A DNA stretch of 64,000 nucleotides from NCBI GenBank assembly GCA_963678675.1, contig OY783192.1, forward strand, positions 9,002,520 to 9,066,519, in the 5' to 3' direction. Below are positions 43,486-55,476 of the stretch, piece by piece (positions within the stretch are counted from its first letter, which is position 1; the number at the start of each line of letters is the position of its first letter). The stretch is from Xiphydria camelus. Its lineage: Eukaryota; Arthropoda; Insecta; Hymenoptera; Xiphydriidae. The position numbers and the translations under genes are program-made. Below the pieces are notes generated by a model that was not told where the DNA came from, searched no databases, and was given only the letters and a program-made list of their open reading frames with translations.

Positions 43486-44551
43486 CAGGGTGTCCCTAAA
43501 TATCATGTAAAAACGGAAGGAGGTAATTCTTTGGCTTATTTCATGACTAAAAGTTCCTATAAACATAGGCCCGTAAAAGCTTCGTTACTGATCTACAGGG
43601 TGTTAACATTTCAAAATTTTTAAAGTTTTTTTTTACAGCTCATGCAGTTTTTAAGATATTTAGCTCAAATTTGGAATGTAGGTTGTGCTGTAGGGCTTAT
43701 ATCATTGGGCATGTCAAATGGTTGTGAGAATCTACAGGGGGTTATTTTTTCAGGGATCGTGCCCCCTTTTCTCCTTTTGAACTTTTTTGCGGTGCGCCTC
43801 TGGTAGATTCTAAAATACAAAATAAATTTTCTGTTTTGTTTACAAACTTTTTGGTCTCTTGTAGTTTTTTCGTATCTGCCACCGCGTTATCGAGAAAAAA
43901 AATAAAAGACGATTTTCTGTATTCGCTAGATGAAATTAAAATTAAAAAAAAATTAATGCTGGGATAACGCAGTTTTTGTAGCAATGATTTATTACAATAT
44001 GAAAAACCTAAATAATAAACATAACAAAACAATGTTACAATAACTGCTGAAAGTGACCTCCTCCAACCCTTACACATGCCTCCGCTCTTCTTCTCATTGA
44101 TTCCCGTACTCTTTGGAGCATTCCCGGAGTATTTCTTACGGTTTTTTCTCGATAACGGTGGCAGATATGGAAAAACTACAAGAGACCAACAAGTCTGTAA
44201 ACAAAACAGAAAATTTATTTTATATTCTAGAATCTACCAGAGGTGTACCGCAAAGAAGTTCAGAGGGAGAAAAGGGGGCACGACCCCTGAAAAAATAACC
44301 CCCTGTAGATTCTCACAACCATTTGACATGCCCAATGATATAACCCCTATAACATAACCTACATTACAAATTTGAGCTAAATATCTTAAAAACTGCATGA
44401 GCTATAAAAAAAAACTAAATTTTTGAAATTTCAACACCCTGTAGATGAATAACGAAGCTTTTACGGGACTATGTTTATATGGACTTTTAGTCATGAAATA
44501 AGCCAAAGAATTACCTCCTTCCGTTCGTACATAATATTTAGGGACACCCTG
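43486..44551. mobile_element. CAGGGTGTCCCT foldback with transposase tail, 1.07 kb
   Basis: TA|CAGGGTGTCCCTAAATAT...ATATTTAGGGACACCCTG|TA. Arms of about 430-450 bp pair through CATGCCCAATGATAT and the TGCCACCG segment near the centre. The internal region contains the end of a minus-strand transposase gene. It abuts the next element with only TATA between. Confidence 0.9.
44035..44141 (-). pseudogene. Transposase C-terminal tail (minus strand)
   Basis: Leftward from 44141 the frame reads RNTPGMLQRVRESMRRRAEA, then a Cys, and ends GGGHFQQLL with a stop at 44035-44037. This matches the last helix and terminus of IS630/Tc1-mariner-type transposases. No earlier part of the gene is present. Confidence 0.75.
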
Positions 44552-45689
44552 TATACCGTATGTCCGCGGAGAAGCCCAATTTTTTGAATTTCCCTGACAT
44601 TTGGTCGGAAGTCTTACGAGTCGAGCGAAAAGTGTCAGACGTCTGATCTCCCGGTAGCTGTCAATTCGGGAGATCGAAGCATCTAACCTCGAAATCGGTC
44701 ATTTGTAAATGATGATGAATAATATGTAGAGGTGATAAGAAATAATCATTCGAGTTTCTTCGATGAGATTCCCCAAGTGTTTAAAAATCGGTGTCCGATT
44801 TTTGCCAATAACTGTTGCTTCAACTTCCAGTGATAAGTATTAAGTATTACTGCAGAACGAGTAGGTTAGAAGATTTTCATGAAGACTCACGATTTTCTGA
44901 CGTCATCTCGTACAGGTGCAACTGAAGAGGATCTAGCTCGTGTCCTGTCTGTAAAAAGATGACTCGATGGACGTCGGAGAATGTCAGGCTTGTCACCGAG
45001 CGCCTATTACCTACGGTACATTAATTGCAATACGCGCTTCTCGTTTCAACTATTCCAGTGTTAAATAACTTTTACTTCTTTCAAGGTAATAACCTTTTAT
45101 GAACTGTTCGTGGTAGGAGGCAGCGATCGATAATAGCGACTCGTCGTAGACAAGTTCGTCTATTAAAACTAAAAGGCAATTCGGTGTGCCGAGCTACTAC
45201 TGCGATAATGTGCCCGAGCTCGTGATCTATTCTGCGATTAACGTTAACGTAATCGTGATTATGCTCGGGTGATGGGTGTTCCAAAAGAGATAAAGTTGAT
45301 ATTAAACATCGGACGCTGTGTAAGCTGACTTGCTAGTGTATGCTTTGAAACTGGAACATCATCGCAGGAATAATTTGTCTACGATTAGTCACAATCATTG
45401 ATCGCTGCCCCCTACGATCAACAATTTGTACAAGGTAAATACTGTGAAAGAAGTGAAAGTTATTTAAAGCAGGAATAGTTGAAATGAAAAGCGCATATTG
45501 CAATGAAAGTACCATGGGTGAAAGGCGCTCGGTGATAAGTTCGACAATGTCTGATGTCCATCGAGTTATCTTTTTACGGACAGGACATGAGCTAGATCCG
45601 CTTCGGTTGCACCTGTACGAGATGACATGTCAGAAAATCGTGAGTCTTCATGAAAATCTTCGAACCTACTCGTTTTGCAGTAATACTTA

Positions 45690-46596
45690 GGGCCGAAACC
45701 ACCAACTCTGATTAAATTGTTAATTCCCGATTAGCTTAATTTAATCATGCTCTTGCGTTCCACCAATTTTTAAACCATGATTAAAGTGAGATAGTCACCG
45801 TTAAACTTAATCAGCCATTTTTGGCCGATTAGGAACCTAACCAGTGATTAACGTGGATCAACATAACCTCAAAGTCGAAGTTTCACTGCTGTGCAATACT
45901 ATATCGGACATGAATTTATTTTACAACGATATTTCATCATCATCTGATGATGAAAATGGTATCGAAATTGATAGAAGGCCACATTTAATTAAAAGGAACG
46001 AATTAATTATTTCCAAACTTTGGATGATTTGGATTTCATTACGCGTTTTCGGTTATCGAAAGACAGTGTTGAAGCTTTGCTTCTGGAAATTGTACATAAT
46101 TTGCAACACGCTACAGAAAGATAAATTACTTCTTAAAAATAATATATAATCTATTTTAAAATATCGCAACATTATCATATTACGTTAAAAATCGCGTAGA
46201 ATTTTCTGTATCTTTACTAAATAAAGGGAGTGCACATTTCAGAAACCACGCTATTGCACCCAGAGTACAACTCCTGCTTGCTCTCCGGTATTATGCAACT
46301 GGTTCCTTTTTAAATTCTGTTGGAGATTTCGGCAGCTCACTGAGCTCGGCTTGCAGCGCGTCAGTTGATCACGTCAGGTTTTCCTCCTACTCCATTACAA
46401 GTTCCGTTGATGAACCAATCAGAATCACCGTTACAACAAAACCAAAACTTATTGCGAAGAGGGTATATGATTAGATAATCGGGGGTTAAAAATTCATGGT
46501 GGAACGAATTGTGCAGTTAATCATGATTAGAACGCCGATTAAATATAATCGTGATTAGGTAATCAAGCATTTAATCAGAGTTGGTGGAATCGGCCC
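45690..46596 (+). mobile_element. PIF/Harbinger deletion derivative
   Basis: The ends GGGCCGAAACCACCAACTCTG and the mirrored CAGAGTTGGTGGAATCGGCCC form TIRs of about 27 bp. They are flanked by TTA and TAA, consistent with the three-base TWA target of this superfamily. It sits in the right arm of foldback D, and the undisturbed left arm gives the approximate empty site. Confidence 0.85.
45910..46370 (+). pseudogene. Harbinger transposase N-terminal remnant
   Basis: An acidic start (NDISSSSDDEN) is followed, in another frame, by DLDFITRFRLSKDSVEALLL ending at HATER (46023-46121). A third frame resumes at 46241 with LLLALRYYATGSFLNSVGDF. This is the helix-turn-helix region of Harbinger transposases. 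The 118-bp AT-rich gap ends in TTTCAG and starts AG|ATAAAT, which could be an intron whose donor G became A. The DDE domain is absent. Confidence 0.85.
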
Positions 46597-46948
46597 TAAA
46601 TATCACTTGAAGTTGAAGCAACTGCAGTTATTGGCAAAAATCGGACACCCCGATTTTTAAACACCTGGGGAATCTCATCGAAGAAACCCGAATGATTATT
46701 TCTTATCACTTCTACACATTATTCATCATTTACAAATTACCGATTTCGAGGTTAGATGCTTCGATCTCCCGAATTGACAGCTACCGGGAGATCAGACGTT
46801 TAACATTTTTCGCTCGACTCGTAAGACCGCAGCGCACTCTCCCGAAACCAATTCTAACTATTTAATGACTAGAGCACCGACCCAACCACTTCCGGTCAAA
46901 TGTCAGGGAAATTCAAAAAATGGTGCTTCTCCGCGGACACATACGGTA

Positions 46949-47299
46949 TAGACTTTCTTGCGTTACGCGTCGTGCATATGATATTACGAAGTACTATTAA
47001 TCCCATGTGGTTATCATTGCCAATCGTTGACTACCGTTACACTGGAACTAATATAGAATCGGGGTGGAGAAGAAAGGATAAAATTGTCTTCTATAAACCG
47101 TAATAGTTATCTTCTGGTTTACCTAGGGTTCGTTCTGTTTATTGCATATTTTCACAATAGTAATTGTGAAAAGGTTTGCTTCGTCTCAGCTTTGTTGCCC
47201 TATCATATTCTCGAACGCGAATATTGTTACAAATCAGACGAACTATAACACAGAGCGACTTATTTTAAATGACGCAATTTGATTAAGTGTTGCCAATTT
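46949..47299. other. Non-coding stretch
   Basis: A small dyad TTTTCACAATAGTAATTGTGAAAA lies near 47149. No gene was seen. Confidence 0.4.
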
Positions 47300-47647
47300 A
47301 ATCGTAGGTGGTGCCAATTTAACGTAAACTTGATTTTGACAGTGTTTTTAAATGGAAATCGATACTTTTATTCTTATAAGAATTGTAAAGTTCGTTAAGA
47401 ATAACAAAAAAGGTATAAGATAAAATGTCCATCTATTGAACCGTTTATGAGACATCGCTACTCAAAGTACAAGAGAACCACGCTGTGCGCAATAGAATCT
47501 GGGGATCATAATCACGCACAGCGTTACTAGCTATTGTGTACATTGTTAATATTAACGAACTTTAAAACTTCTGAATAAAAGTATCGACTTCCATTTGAAG
47601 AAATTGCCAAAATCAAGTGAACATTAAATTGGTATGAACTACGATTA
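47300..47647. repeat. Foldback of about 348 bp
   Basis: AATCGTAG...CCAATTTAA, ACTTGATTTTG, ATCGATACTTTTATTC and AAAGTTCGTTAA are mirrored in order in the right half (to 47647). Arms are about 110 bp and moderately diverged, with a unique centre. Confidence 0.75.
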
Positions 47648-48483
47648 AACTAATAGAACACTGACATTGCCTCCTCGAGAAACCATAATACTTTTATTTC
47701 AAATATTTATTTCTACAATGGATTTTCTCAAAGTAATGAAAAACTATCACTTAAAATGGACAACCCTGTATGTTGTGTATTAATTATAAATATTAATTAT
47801 TTAATAATCGATTAACGATTGCTTATTCTCGGTCAAACGAATAGCAACGAACAAACATTCCGCGGTGCCGGCTAAACCACCTTGCCTAAAAACCACGTCG
47901 AAGTATGCAGCCTAATCGAGCGAGCGGTGTAGGTAGGTATACCTTTTACGAATTCGTTTCCTTTTTTCTCTCCAAATCGCGCAAGATACGGGTCGTCCGT
48001 GCGGGCCGATCGCACGCATTTCGCGTGACGCGAGCGAAGTTTGCGAAACGCGTCCGTGCCGGGCGGTATGGCAGCGGCGACGGCAGCCCTCCATGCGAAC
48101 ACATACACATGTTCGTATTATCACCGTAGTGTGCGGCGCGCGATGCGCCGTGGCACAGCAGAATGCGAGGGGTTCGGGGAGGAGGAGTCGTTAGTCGGGC
48201 CTTATATGAGAGAGCGCGCGCGATGGTCGACGGGACCCCTTTAATGTTTGATAGTTGTGTGTGGGCCGGGCCCGACCGACAGACCAAGCGGCCGCCTCAG
48301 CGTGAGAGAGGAATGCAAGGATGCACCGGCGAACGTCTTTCGGCCTGTGGACAGTTCAGTGTCCAACTCGCGGGATCCGCTGCGACCGACATTTCGAGAG
48401 GGTGTTTCTCGACTCTCCCGCGCGTAGTTTTGATACGACCTCGATCGAATAGGGAGGTTCGGTGATTTAAAAAAAAATGAAAA
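47648..48483. other. CpG-rich stretch, no gene recognised
   Basis: Positions 47860-48460 are markedly CpG-rich and give several overlapping open frames on both strands, none with a domain or consistent codon pattern. It could be a host promoter or 5' UTR, but nothing in the sequence proves it. Confidence 0.35.
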
Positions 48484-50091
48484 TCGATAGAGTTTGGGTC
48501 ACAAAAACGTTAACCAAAGTTGTAGCGCAAAATATTAAGAGTTAATCGTGCTATAAATATTTAAAAATCATGAATTGACGCGAGGCTAGAAAACGGGACC
48601 TCGACACGAGACTACGATGCGTGACGTCAGTTGCCAGACACCCCCGCCACAACGTCCAAACTGCTCGCAACGAGTAGATTTACCGTAGAAAACGCAACAG
48701 CCAGCAGTACGTATTAAGTAGTAGTGGCTTCAGCGCGGGTTTTAACGTCCACACGTCCAAAAATCACATACACTTCGTTGTTGCTGTCTCGGAACGAACT
48801 ATTTCTTATTTAGTAGACGCTGCAAAGCCCGTTTAGAAGGGACAGAGTGACCAGAAATCACTCTGTATCAAGCTACACACCACATGCTCATCAGGGCCGC
48901 TAGGCCCGCCGGGTTTTTTCCGGTTGTAAAGTATTGGAAACTTTTTAGCAAGAGTAGTTATAAATCTATACCCTCTCTCTCTCTCTCTCTTACCTTTCCT
49001 TTGCGATAATAAATCATATTCTTAACCCTTTCACTCACGAATTTTTATTTTTACAGCCATACAATTGATAATGTATATTCCAGCTCTTCGATGCTTTAAA
49101 TTTTAATTTTTTTTTGCATAAATTTAATTTTTGTAGTTTATTTATAAATTTAATTTTTAATTTGTATGGCGATATATGCCTTATACCTTCGTTACAATGT
49201 CCACGAATGTACTTGTGAACAAACGGTCAAAAAATTCTAATTTATGACCTTATACAGGGTGTTCGGAAAAAACACCGACACAGAAATAGGGGTGATAGGT
49301 TACGTCATTACAAGTATTTTGATATAAGGGACCTATACCCGCAAGCGCCCCCTTCTGGAGATATCAACTTTTCAAGTTTATAACGACCGAGGTTGATCAA
49401 AGTAGAATAATATTGAGTTTTTTGTCTACCTGTACAATTGAAAAACAAATGAAAACTCCTTGTATCCGCATCATCTTCGAAAAGTACAAGGACTTGAGCC
49501 AAGCGGTTATCCTTTCCGCAAGCAGTTTGCGCAGTGGCACATCTATCCAGAATCGTTTCCGATGTTGCATGGACATGGGTGGCCGTCATTTTGAGCATTT
49601 GCTGTAGTACATTGTGTTTGTATCTCGTAAAATTAAATATTCGTTACCATCTTGATACGTTTCTTATTATTCTACTTTGATCAATCTCGGTCGTTATAAA
49701 CTTGAAAAGTTGATATCTCCAGAAGGGGGGGCGCGCTTGCGGGTATAGGTCCCTTATATCAAAATACTTGTAATGACGTAACCTATCACCCCTATTTCTG
49801 TGTCGGTGTTTTTTCCGAACACCCTGTATATACATTAATCGACGTGTCCACATTTGTGGTCACCATGAGCGAAAGGGGTATTAAACTTAGGATTATAAAT
49901 ATCTAACATCGAGCAGTTTTTGCTTATTTCAATACTCTCACTCAAGAAGAAATTTGCTTTTGGGGAACATAACAATGGTCCAACATTTGTTGCTACGGAT
50001 TAAGGAAAAACCCCAAAAGAAGACCTCAATCAGACCAAGTAATCATTATCATTCAATCTTAAATCCATGCTGATACATACCTAGAAGCTTA
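48484..50091 (-). repeat. Dispersed repeat S, copy 2, interrupted
   Basis: Matches 14155-14752 in reverse: 48484-48700, then about 180 extra bases, 48890-49040, then extra sequence containing a MITE (49255-49826), then about 49865-50091. The interruptions show that copy 2 received at least one insertion absent from copy 1. Confidence 0.78.
49255..49826. mobile_element. CAGGGTGTTCGG MITE with transposase tail, copy 2
   Basis: Nearly identical to 40610-41177, with TA duplications (49253-49254, 49827-49828). The plus-strand frame 49413-49607 encodes the same 64 residues as copy 1, including the GGRHFEHLL end. Confidence 0.93.
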
Positions 50092-52339
50092 GCCCTTTTC
50101 CCTTCTGACAATCGCTGATTCACCCCCGAAATATTTGCCGATCCAAAAGAGTTAAATCACGTTCGCGCTATATGCCTGCACTGCTGCCCGGGAGAAGGCG
50201 GAGCTTCTGTCTGGCAAGTGACGTCAAACCAATAAGAAAACGTTCTCGTCCCTAATGTTATCGCCGGAGTTAGAATGTACAATTTGAAGTAGTAAATTTT
50301 ATTTTTTTTTGAAAAATTCTTTCACGTATATGGTTAATTACACATGCATAATAGTTTCCATAGAGAAATAACATAAAATATTTTTGGTCCGAACCGCTCC
50401 CTATTCTCTTCGACGCCGTGCGGTTCGGACGTTCCGCACCGATTAGCTGTACGAAGAAGACACTTTTTCTCTTATACGTTCGGATAACGCGAGTAATGCT
50501 TTACGTCGCTGCTGCCGTACATACAGAGGGTGACATTTTGGAAACTTGCCACCCCAATATCTCAGAAAGTTACAGAGATTTCCTAAAAACAAAAAATATG
50601 ATTTCGGCAGTGGAGAGGGGGAACCACAATGACATAATCGGAGACGCACCCCCTCCAACCCCCTTAGGGATAGCCCCCCCAACTTTGTAATCTTAAATGG
50701 CAACCCCCTATGTGTGATACAACGTTGGAAAGCTCTTTAAAAATACTTTACAACAACACCAAATTTTGGTACCTTTCGATGAGTAGTTTTCGCGCAAATC
50801 GAGAAAGAAACTCGACTCGTATACTGGCTCGCGTAGTACTACCCCGGGCGCAAGTACTCGCGTGGGCCTCGGCGACATTTTTCCATGCGCGCACCGTGCG
50901 CCTTGCCGCGATAAGATTGCGAGGTGGCCATTAATACCTCGCGACATAGTTTATGCGAACGAGTCTAGGAGTGCGAATTGCGTACGAGGTATACGGGTAT
51001 CAATATCAGCAGGAGAGATATTCGGAGTGCGGCGGTACGCCATGCGCGCGCGGAAACCCACGGTGTAATGGACGCGTGTGGTCGCACGGCTGCAGTATAG
51101 GAAAAGCAGGCGTGGGTCGCGTGTAAACGGTCACCGCGTGTGTGCGTGTTTCCGCGCGCTCTCTCTTGCATCCGTTCTTTCTTTGGTTTTACTGCTCTTA
51201 TATGGGAGAGATCCTGTTGTGCACGGCTACGATATAACATCTTCGAAGCGCGATGTCGACCGATTCGATATTCTCGTTTAGAAATATGTGTGTATCTACA
51301 GCCAGGTTCCGTGGGATTGAATGTGTCGAAGAGTATACTTTATTAGAAATGGCTCTTGTTGATCGACTAATACCATAACGAGGTCGTCTCCTACTACAAT
51401 ATCATTTCGAACAAGTTCGACCGGCTTGGCATGAAAACCGAATCGCGTAAATCGGAGAAATTTACGCAGGTATCATCGGTCCAGGGGAAGCGAACTTCAA
51501 TTTCTTAAACATTTAAATGAAAATTAAATAAAATAGATTCTCCGTAAATTCCAATAATTACGAATAACTCAGAGACTATGATTTTACCCCTTTTACCTGC
51601 ATCATGTTTCTTTCTACTACACTGAGAATAAATTTGGTTGAAAGATTTAGTTGGTTTAAATTAGTTGAAATAACAATATATTCAATTACTCACAGTAACA
51701 GTTTATTTAAATACTCGTCTATTCACAGCAAATATAAGCATAGTCAATGTAAGTTGATATTAGTCACACTAAAAAAAGATTTACTTAGTCCAACTGCACA
51801 TAAATAGTCATATATAGTGAACTAAATATATAAAGTTGTAGCAACTAAATATCTATTTTAGGAGTGTACCCCTCTAATAGGCGCGCGGGGTGTATCTTAA
51901 ACCTCAGACAACTTCTTTTCCTTGCCAAAGCCAAATAAAATGTTTTAAGGGGGGAATCAACCCTTGAATACCTTAAAATTGACTTTTCTTTGGAGCTTTA
52001 TATCTTTTGATTAGTTGGGCCGATTTTAAAACGGTTTTCACCATTAAAAAGAGCATAATTTTCCAATTAAAAATAATGTATTGTGAAGAGCATAATATTA
52101 GTACATATGTACATAGCTGGTATGTAAACATAACCTTAAAATTACATACAAAAATTCTTCCTGTGTGCTGCGCGACATGTATTTTTAAAACTCTTTAAGA
52201 TACAGAGTTTAGACTTTGCACATCTTATTTAGTATGTTATAAACAAGAATAATACCAACTAGAATCAAATTAAAATGATTGGTGACAAAGTTACAAATTT
52301 TCAAAGTTAGACATTTGTTTTTACTACAAAATTTCAAGT
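50092..52339. other. Long stretch without recognised gene
   Basis: It includes an element-like GC-rich segment (50520-50705), a CpG-rich tract (50780-51260) with spurious frames, and AT-rich DNA. A CACTGAGAATAAA motif at 51621 resembles the MITE end at 13938, but no convincing partner end was found. TTAAGGGGGGAATCAACCC at 51945 recurs inverted at 60437. Confidence 0.35.
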
Positions 52340-52834
52340 TTAACCCTGTAATGCATTTACCCGCCTCAAGGCGGACTTTATTTATATCGCCATTTTAGGT
52401 AGGAATATATTTTAAGCGACTTTTTGAATGACTCCGCGTCAAGATCGGTTTATACATACATGGAGATTTCACTCGCACAGCCGATTTTAACGTGTACGTG
52501 TTTGTTACTGTCAGCTGTTTGGCGACCACGTGGTGTCTTGGCGCAATAAATTATTCTCAAAGGAACGTACGGATTGAAAGTTGAAATACAGGTATGTGAG
52601 TGAAAAATAAATGTTGCCAAAATTATTGGTAAGTTCTTTCAGATATATAGTTGAGTATTGCATATGTTGTGCGAAATAAAAGTGGCTTTGATGTCCAGTT
52701 TTAGGTTAGTTTGCGCGACCCGCCTAAAGGCGGGGTTATGCAATTACGTGAAAAATTTTCAATCCAATTTTTTTTTATTTCCGTACTTTATTGCACACAG
52801 ATAGCTGTAGCTTGTTCGATCTTTCATTGCGGAC

Positions 52835-53341
52835 ATGGCACATCTACGGAAAAAGTGCAATTTGTCGAATATGCCTGAAGAGGAAGCCTTGGCCTTCATG
52901 GTCAGCGTACCATCGGATGACGAAAATACCGACGATGAACAGGAGGATGACTTTGATAGCGACGATAGTATCGCCGATCCGGATTACCAAAATACTGACG
53001 ACGACATAAATCTCGAAGAGTCCGACACGGACAGTCGCTATAATCTACAGGACATCTTACAATCTCCGGTAAAACAAGTAGCTTTGCCACTTACGTTTAG
53101 AACAGTTGATCAGACCGATATTGCTGTGCCATCTACTTCCAAACTGGCTGATGATATTGACATAGCAGTGCCAACTACTTGTAACACTATGGCCGATGAA
53201 AGTGCGGAATGCCTTCGCCGCCGAAAACGTTGTTTGCGATTTCCGGAACCAACAAAAGAAGAAAGTAGACCAAGCAGCTCATCTAGCTGTTCCATTACTA
53301 GTAATGTACAAGGAACGATTCTGCTGAATTCAAATCGATAG
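52835..53341 (+). pseudogene. piggyBac transposase, acidic N-terminus
   Basis: The frame from the ATG at 52835 encodes a strongly acidic, low-complexity segment (DDENTDDEQEDDFDSDD) and a Ser-rich stretch, the usual disordered N-terminus of piggyBac transposases. The normal DDE_Tnp_1_7 core should follow but is absent; the frame ends at 53339-53341. Confidence 0.85.
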
Positions 53342-53408
53342 TTTTGAGAAAGAAACATCTACAATTACATTCACCACATTCGCTTATCATCCACCAGATG
53401 ATGTCCGT

Positions 53409-53576
53409 CATGATGAAATGGAGCACTGGTGCATTTTTCGTGACCGTAGTGGAAAAAAACAATGTAAATTTCCGAAATGTAAATCTGAAACACAGGCTTT
53501 TTGCGTTAAATGCAATTTGTCATTGTGCAATTCCCCAACGAAGTCTTGTTTTCTTGATTTTCACAATAAACGGTAA
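53409..53576 (+). pseudogene. piggyBac transposase, C-terminal cysteine-rich domain
   Basis: In another frame (from 53409 to the TAA at 53574-53576) the product has HWCIFRDRSGKKQCKFPKC, then FCVKCNLSLC and a final Cys before FLDFHNKR. This is the zinc-binding cysteine-rich domain that reads subterminal DNA in piggyBac transposases. It is separated from the N-terminal part by a deletion and frameshift near 53341-53400. Confidence 0.88.
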
Positions 53577-53798
53577 ATGATTCTTTGCTTTGTATTGATT
53601 TTGATTTCATTTTGTTTTCGTCAACTTGAGTGTTGTTCTGGCACAGGTCCGCCTAGAGGCGGGCAATTTTTTTTTCCTCAAATAGGAGCCACAAACAAAG
53701 AAAACGCTTCATACGCATCCCATGAGAGCTCCTTAGCCCAAACTTACGCAGTCACTAATTTTACAACCGAAAAAAAAAGGTATGCATTACAGGGTTAA

Positions 53799-54470
53799 AG
53801 CACTATAATTTTTAAATGTATTGGAATATTTACAAACCGCTTCCTATTATTAAAGACCAAGCTTTTATGAGCATTTTACAAAAAAAAATGAAGTAAATCC
53901 ATCCAGTACTTTTTGAAAAAAGTGTCGCTCAAGGTCAAAAAACAGGAAGTGGAGAAAATCGACTTAGAAGACAGTTCAAACAATTTCGTGTTCCAAATAT
54001 CGCACTTGGGCGTTACGACATCGGTTCAGAAAAAACGATGCTGTGAACGAACGGGTGCTCGTATCGTAAAAAATAATAAATCGTTTTAAGGCTAAATGTA
54101 CCGTCTTTGGTTCAAAATTTTGCCACCACGTGGCAGCACCAAAATGAGCGAATTTTACTTGACAATTTTCTCCCAAACGAACGGTTCATTTTTTAATCTG
54201 TAAACGGATTCTTGACTGTTTTCAATGTAGAATTTAATGAAATTGGTTATTAAAATTTTAAGTTGAAAAATTTTACAAACAAATGCTTAAAAAACGCCAA
54301 CTGTACTTTTGTAAAAAAAATAGGGTTATAGAGACAAACAAGAAGTCTAACTGATAATTGCTGCGGATTCGAATTTTGATTCTACCCAAAAACGTGATCG
54401 TAATCAGTAATTTCTGTATTCAACCGAGCGCTGGCGTGGCGAGCGAAGATAGCGAGGCGGGGCGGGGCGA
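53799..54470. other. Non-coding stretch
   Basis: AT-rich. No gene and no paired ends were found. Confidence 0.4.
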
Positions 54471-54615
54471 GCTTGCTTTCCACGCTCTCGCGGTCGGCTT
54501 TCCTGGACGTGTCTCCGCAAGAGTGTATGTAGTAGGTGCCGGCTTGAAAAAGAGCGCGAAGCATGAGACAGAGCGTGGCTACAGAGTGGGGCAGGTTCAG
54601 GAGAAATAAAACGGT
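54471..54615. repeat. Block R2, copy 1
   Basis: Shares CTCTCGCGGTCGGC and GCGAAGCATGAGACAGAGCG through GGCAGGTTCAGGAGAAAT with 56448-56570 in the same orientation. No coding role is evident. Confidence 0.75.
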
Positions 54616-55229
54616 GTAGTCTCGCTTTACTAATAGTCCAGTCAAATTTCTGTTCAAATCGAAAATTGAGACATAATGGTGAAAACTTGGCAAAAGTTAT
54701 GTTTTGATGTTATTAATAGAGGGAACATATTAAAAGAAGTATCACCCCCTGGCGAAGGGTGTACAAAATATATTTATTGTTGAAAAATCGGTTCTTTGCT
54801 AATATTTTGAAAAATACGTGATCCATTGAAAAACAGTTACGACAAAAGTTGTATATAATAAAATTATCTACAAAAAAGGTTATACACTTTTTAGCCTATC
54901 TTCAACCCCTAAGAAGCTAGGACCTCCAGATGAGTTTGAATGTTCAAATATTCACAACAAATCCAAAAATGAAGATTTTTACAATCTTTTTTTTGTAACC
55001 CGTTTAGAAAGATCTCATCATTTTTCCTAGCGAAACCAAATTTTGTTTTTCATTGTTGTTTACACATGATTGATTTTTAAAGTTTTCAATGCTTGAATTT
55101 ACATAGAAATTCGCAATGAAAAATTTTTTAAATTATACCATCGTTTATTTTGGATTGTTTCTGAAAAAAGAAGATAGATAGCAATTTAATGTATCTTGCC
55201 TGGTTTGCAAGATATGCTAAATTGAATAT
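54616..55229. other. Non-coding stretch between duplicated blocks
   Basis: AT-rich; nothing recognised. Confidence 0.4.
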
Positions 55230-55476
55230 GAAGGGTACAGGGGTAAAAGAGGGAACGTCAAAAAAAAAAAACAAATTTACAGGACAGCAAATTTGTGCGC
55301 GGACATTCCCTCTATTTGCATGTTATGCTAAAATTTTAAACGTCTGTATCTCTTGACTGTACCTTTATTGCCTGTAATCCTTTGCCAGCTGAAAGAATGC
55401 GAAATTTTCAACTAGATGGTGTAGAAATGACGAATTGGCTAAATTGTGACATTCCCCCTTTTACCCCTGTACCCTT
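55230..55476. repeat. Short TIR element AAGGGTACAGGGGTAAAAGA, 247 bp
   Basis: AAGGGTACAGGGGTAAAAGA at 55230 is mirrored at 55447-55476 (TTTTACCCCTGTACCCTT). A single such end also lies near 57141-57163. No target duplication was identified. Confidence 0.65.

Larger units (their letters stand above)
44556..46946. mobile_element. CCGTATGTCC-family foldback, copy D (2.4 kb, with insertion)
   Basis: TA|CCGTATGTCCGCGGAGAAGC at 44554 and a mirrored end |TA at 46948. It shares GTCAATTCGGGAGATCGAAG with copies A-C but has different, much longer arms, including CATGAAGACTCACGATTTTC (about 44878; mirror about 45635). The right arm is split by a 907-bp Harbinger-type insertion (45690-46596). The left arm lacks about 60 bp found in the right arm near 46840-46895. 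Confidence 0.88.
52344..53794 (+). mobile_element. piggyBac-type transposon, internally deleted (1451 bp)
   Basis: TTAA|CCCTGTAATGCAT and ATGCATTACAGGG|TTAA (52340-52343; 53795-53798) are the typical piggyBac target and termini. Subterminal GCCTCAAGGCGG, GCCTAAAGGCGGG and GCCTAGAGGCGGGC hairpins lie near both ends. It keeps the beginning and the end of the transposase gene; the catalytic centre is deleted. Confidence 0.95.

Noticed and set aside
47905..48465. Overlapping open frames in CpG-rich DNA as a host gene
   Set aside because: Frames on both strands are equally open, as expected from GC-rich sequence, and none shows a domain, splice pattern or composition bias.
50710..51346. Frames in the CpG-rich tract as coding exons
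   Set aside because: Same reason: several frames overlap, none has recognisable protein features.
51621..51850. Second CACTGAGAA MITE
   Set aside because: Only one end matches; the candidate partner (CACACTAAAAAAAG near 51775) is in the wrong orientation and diverged.
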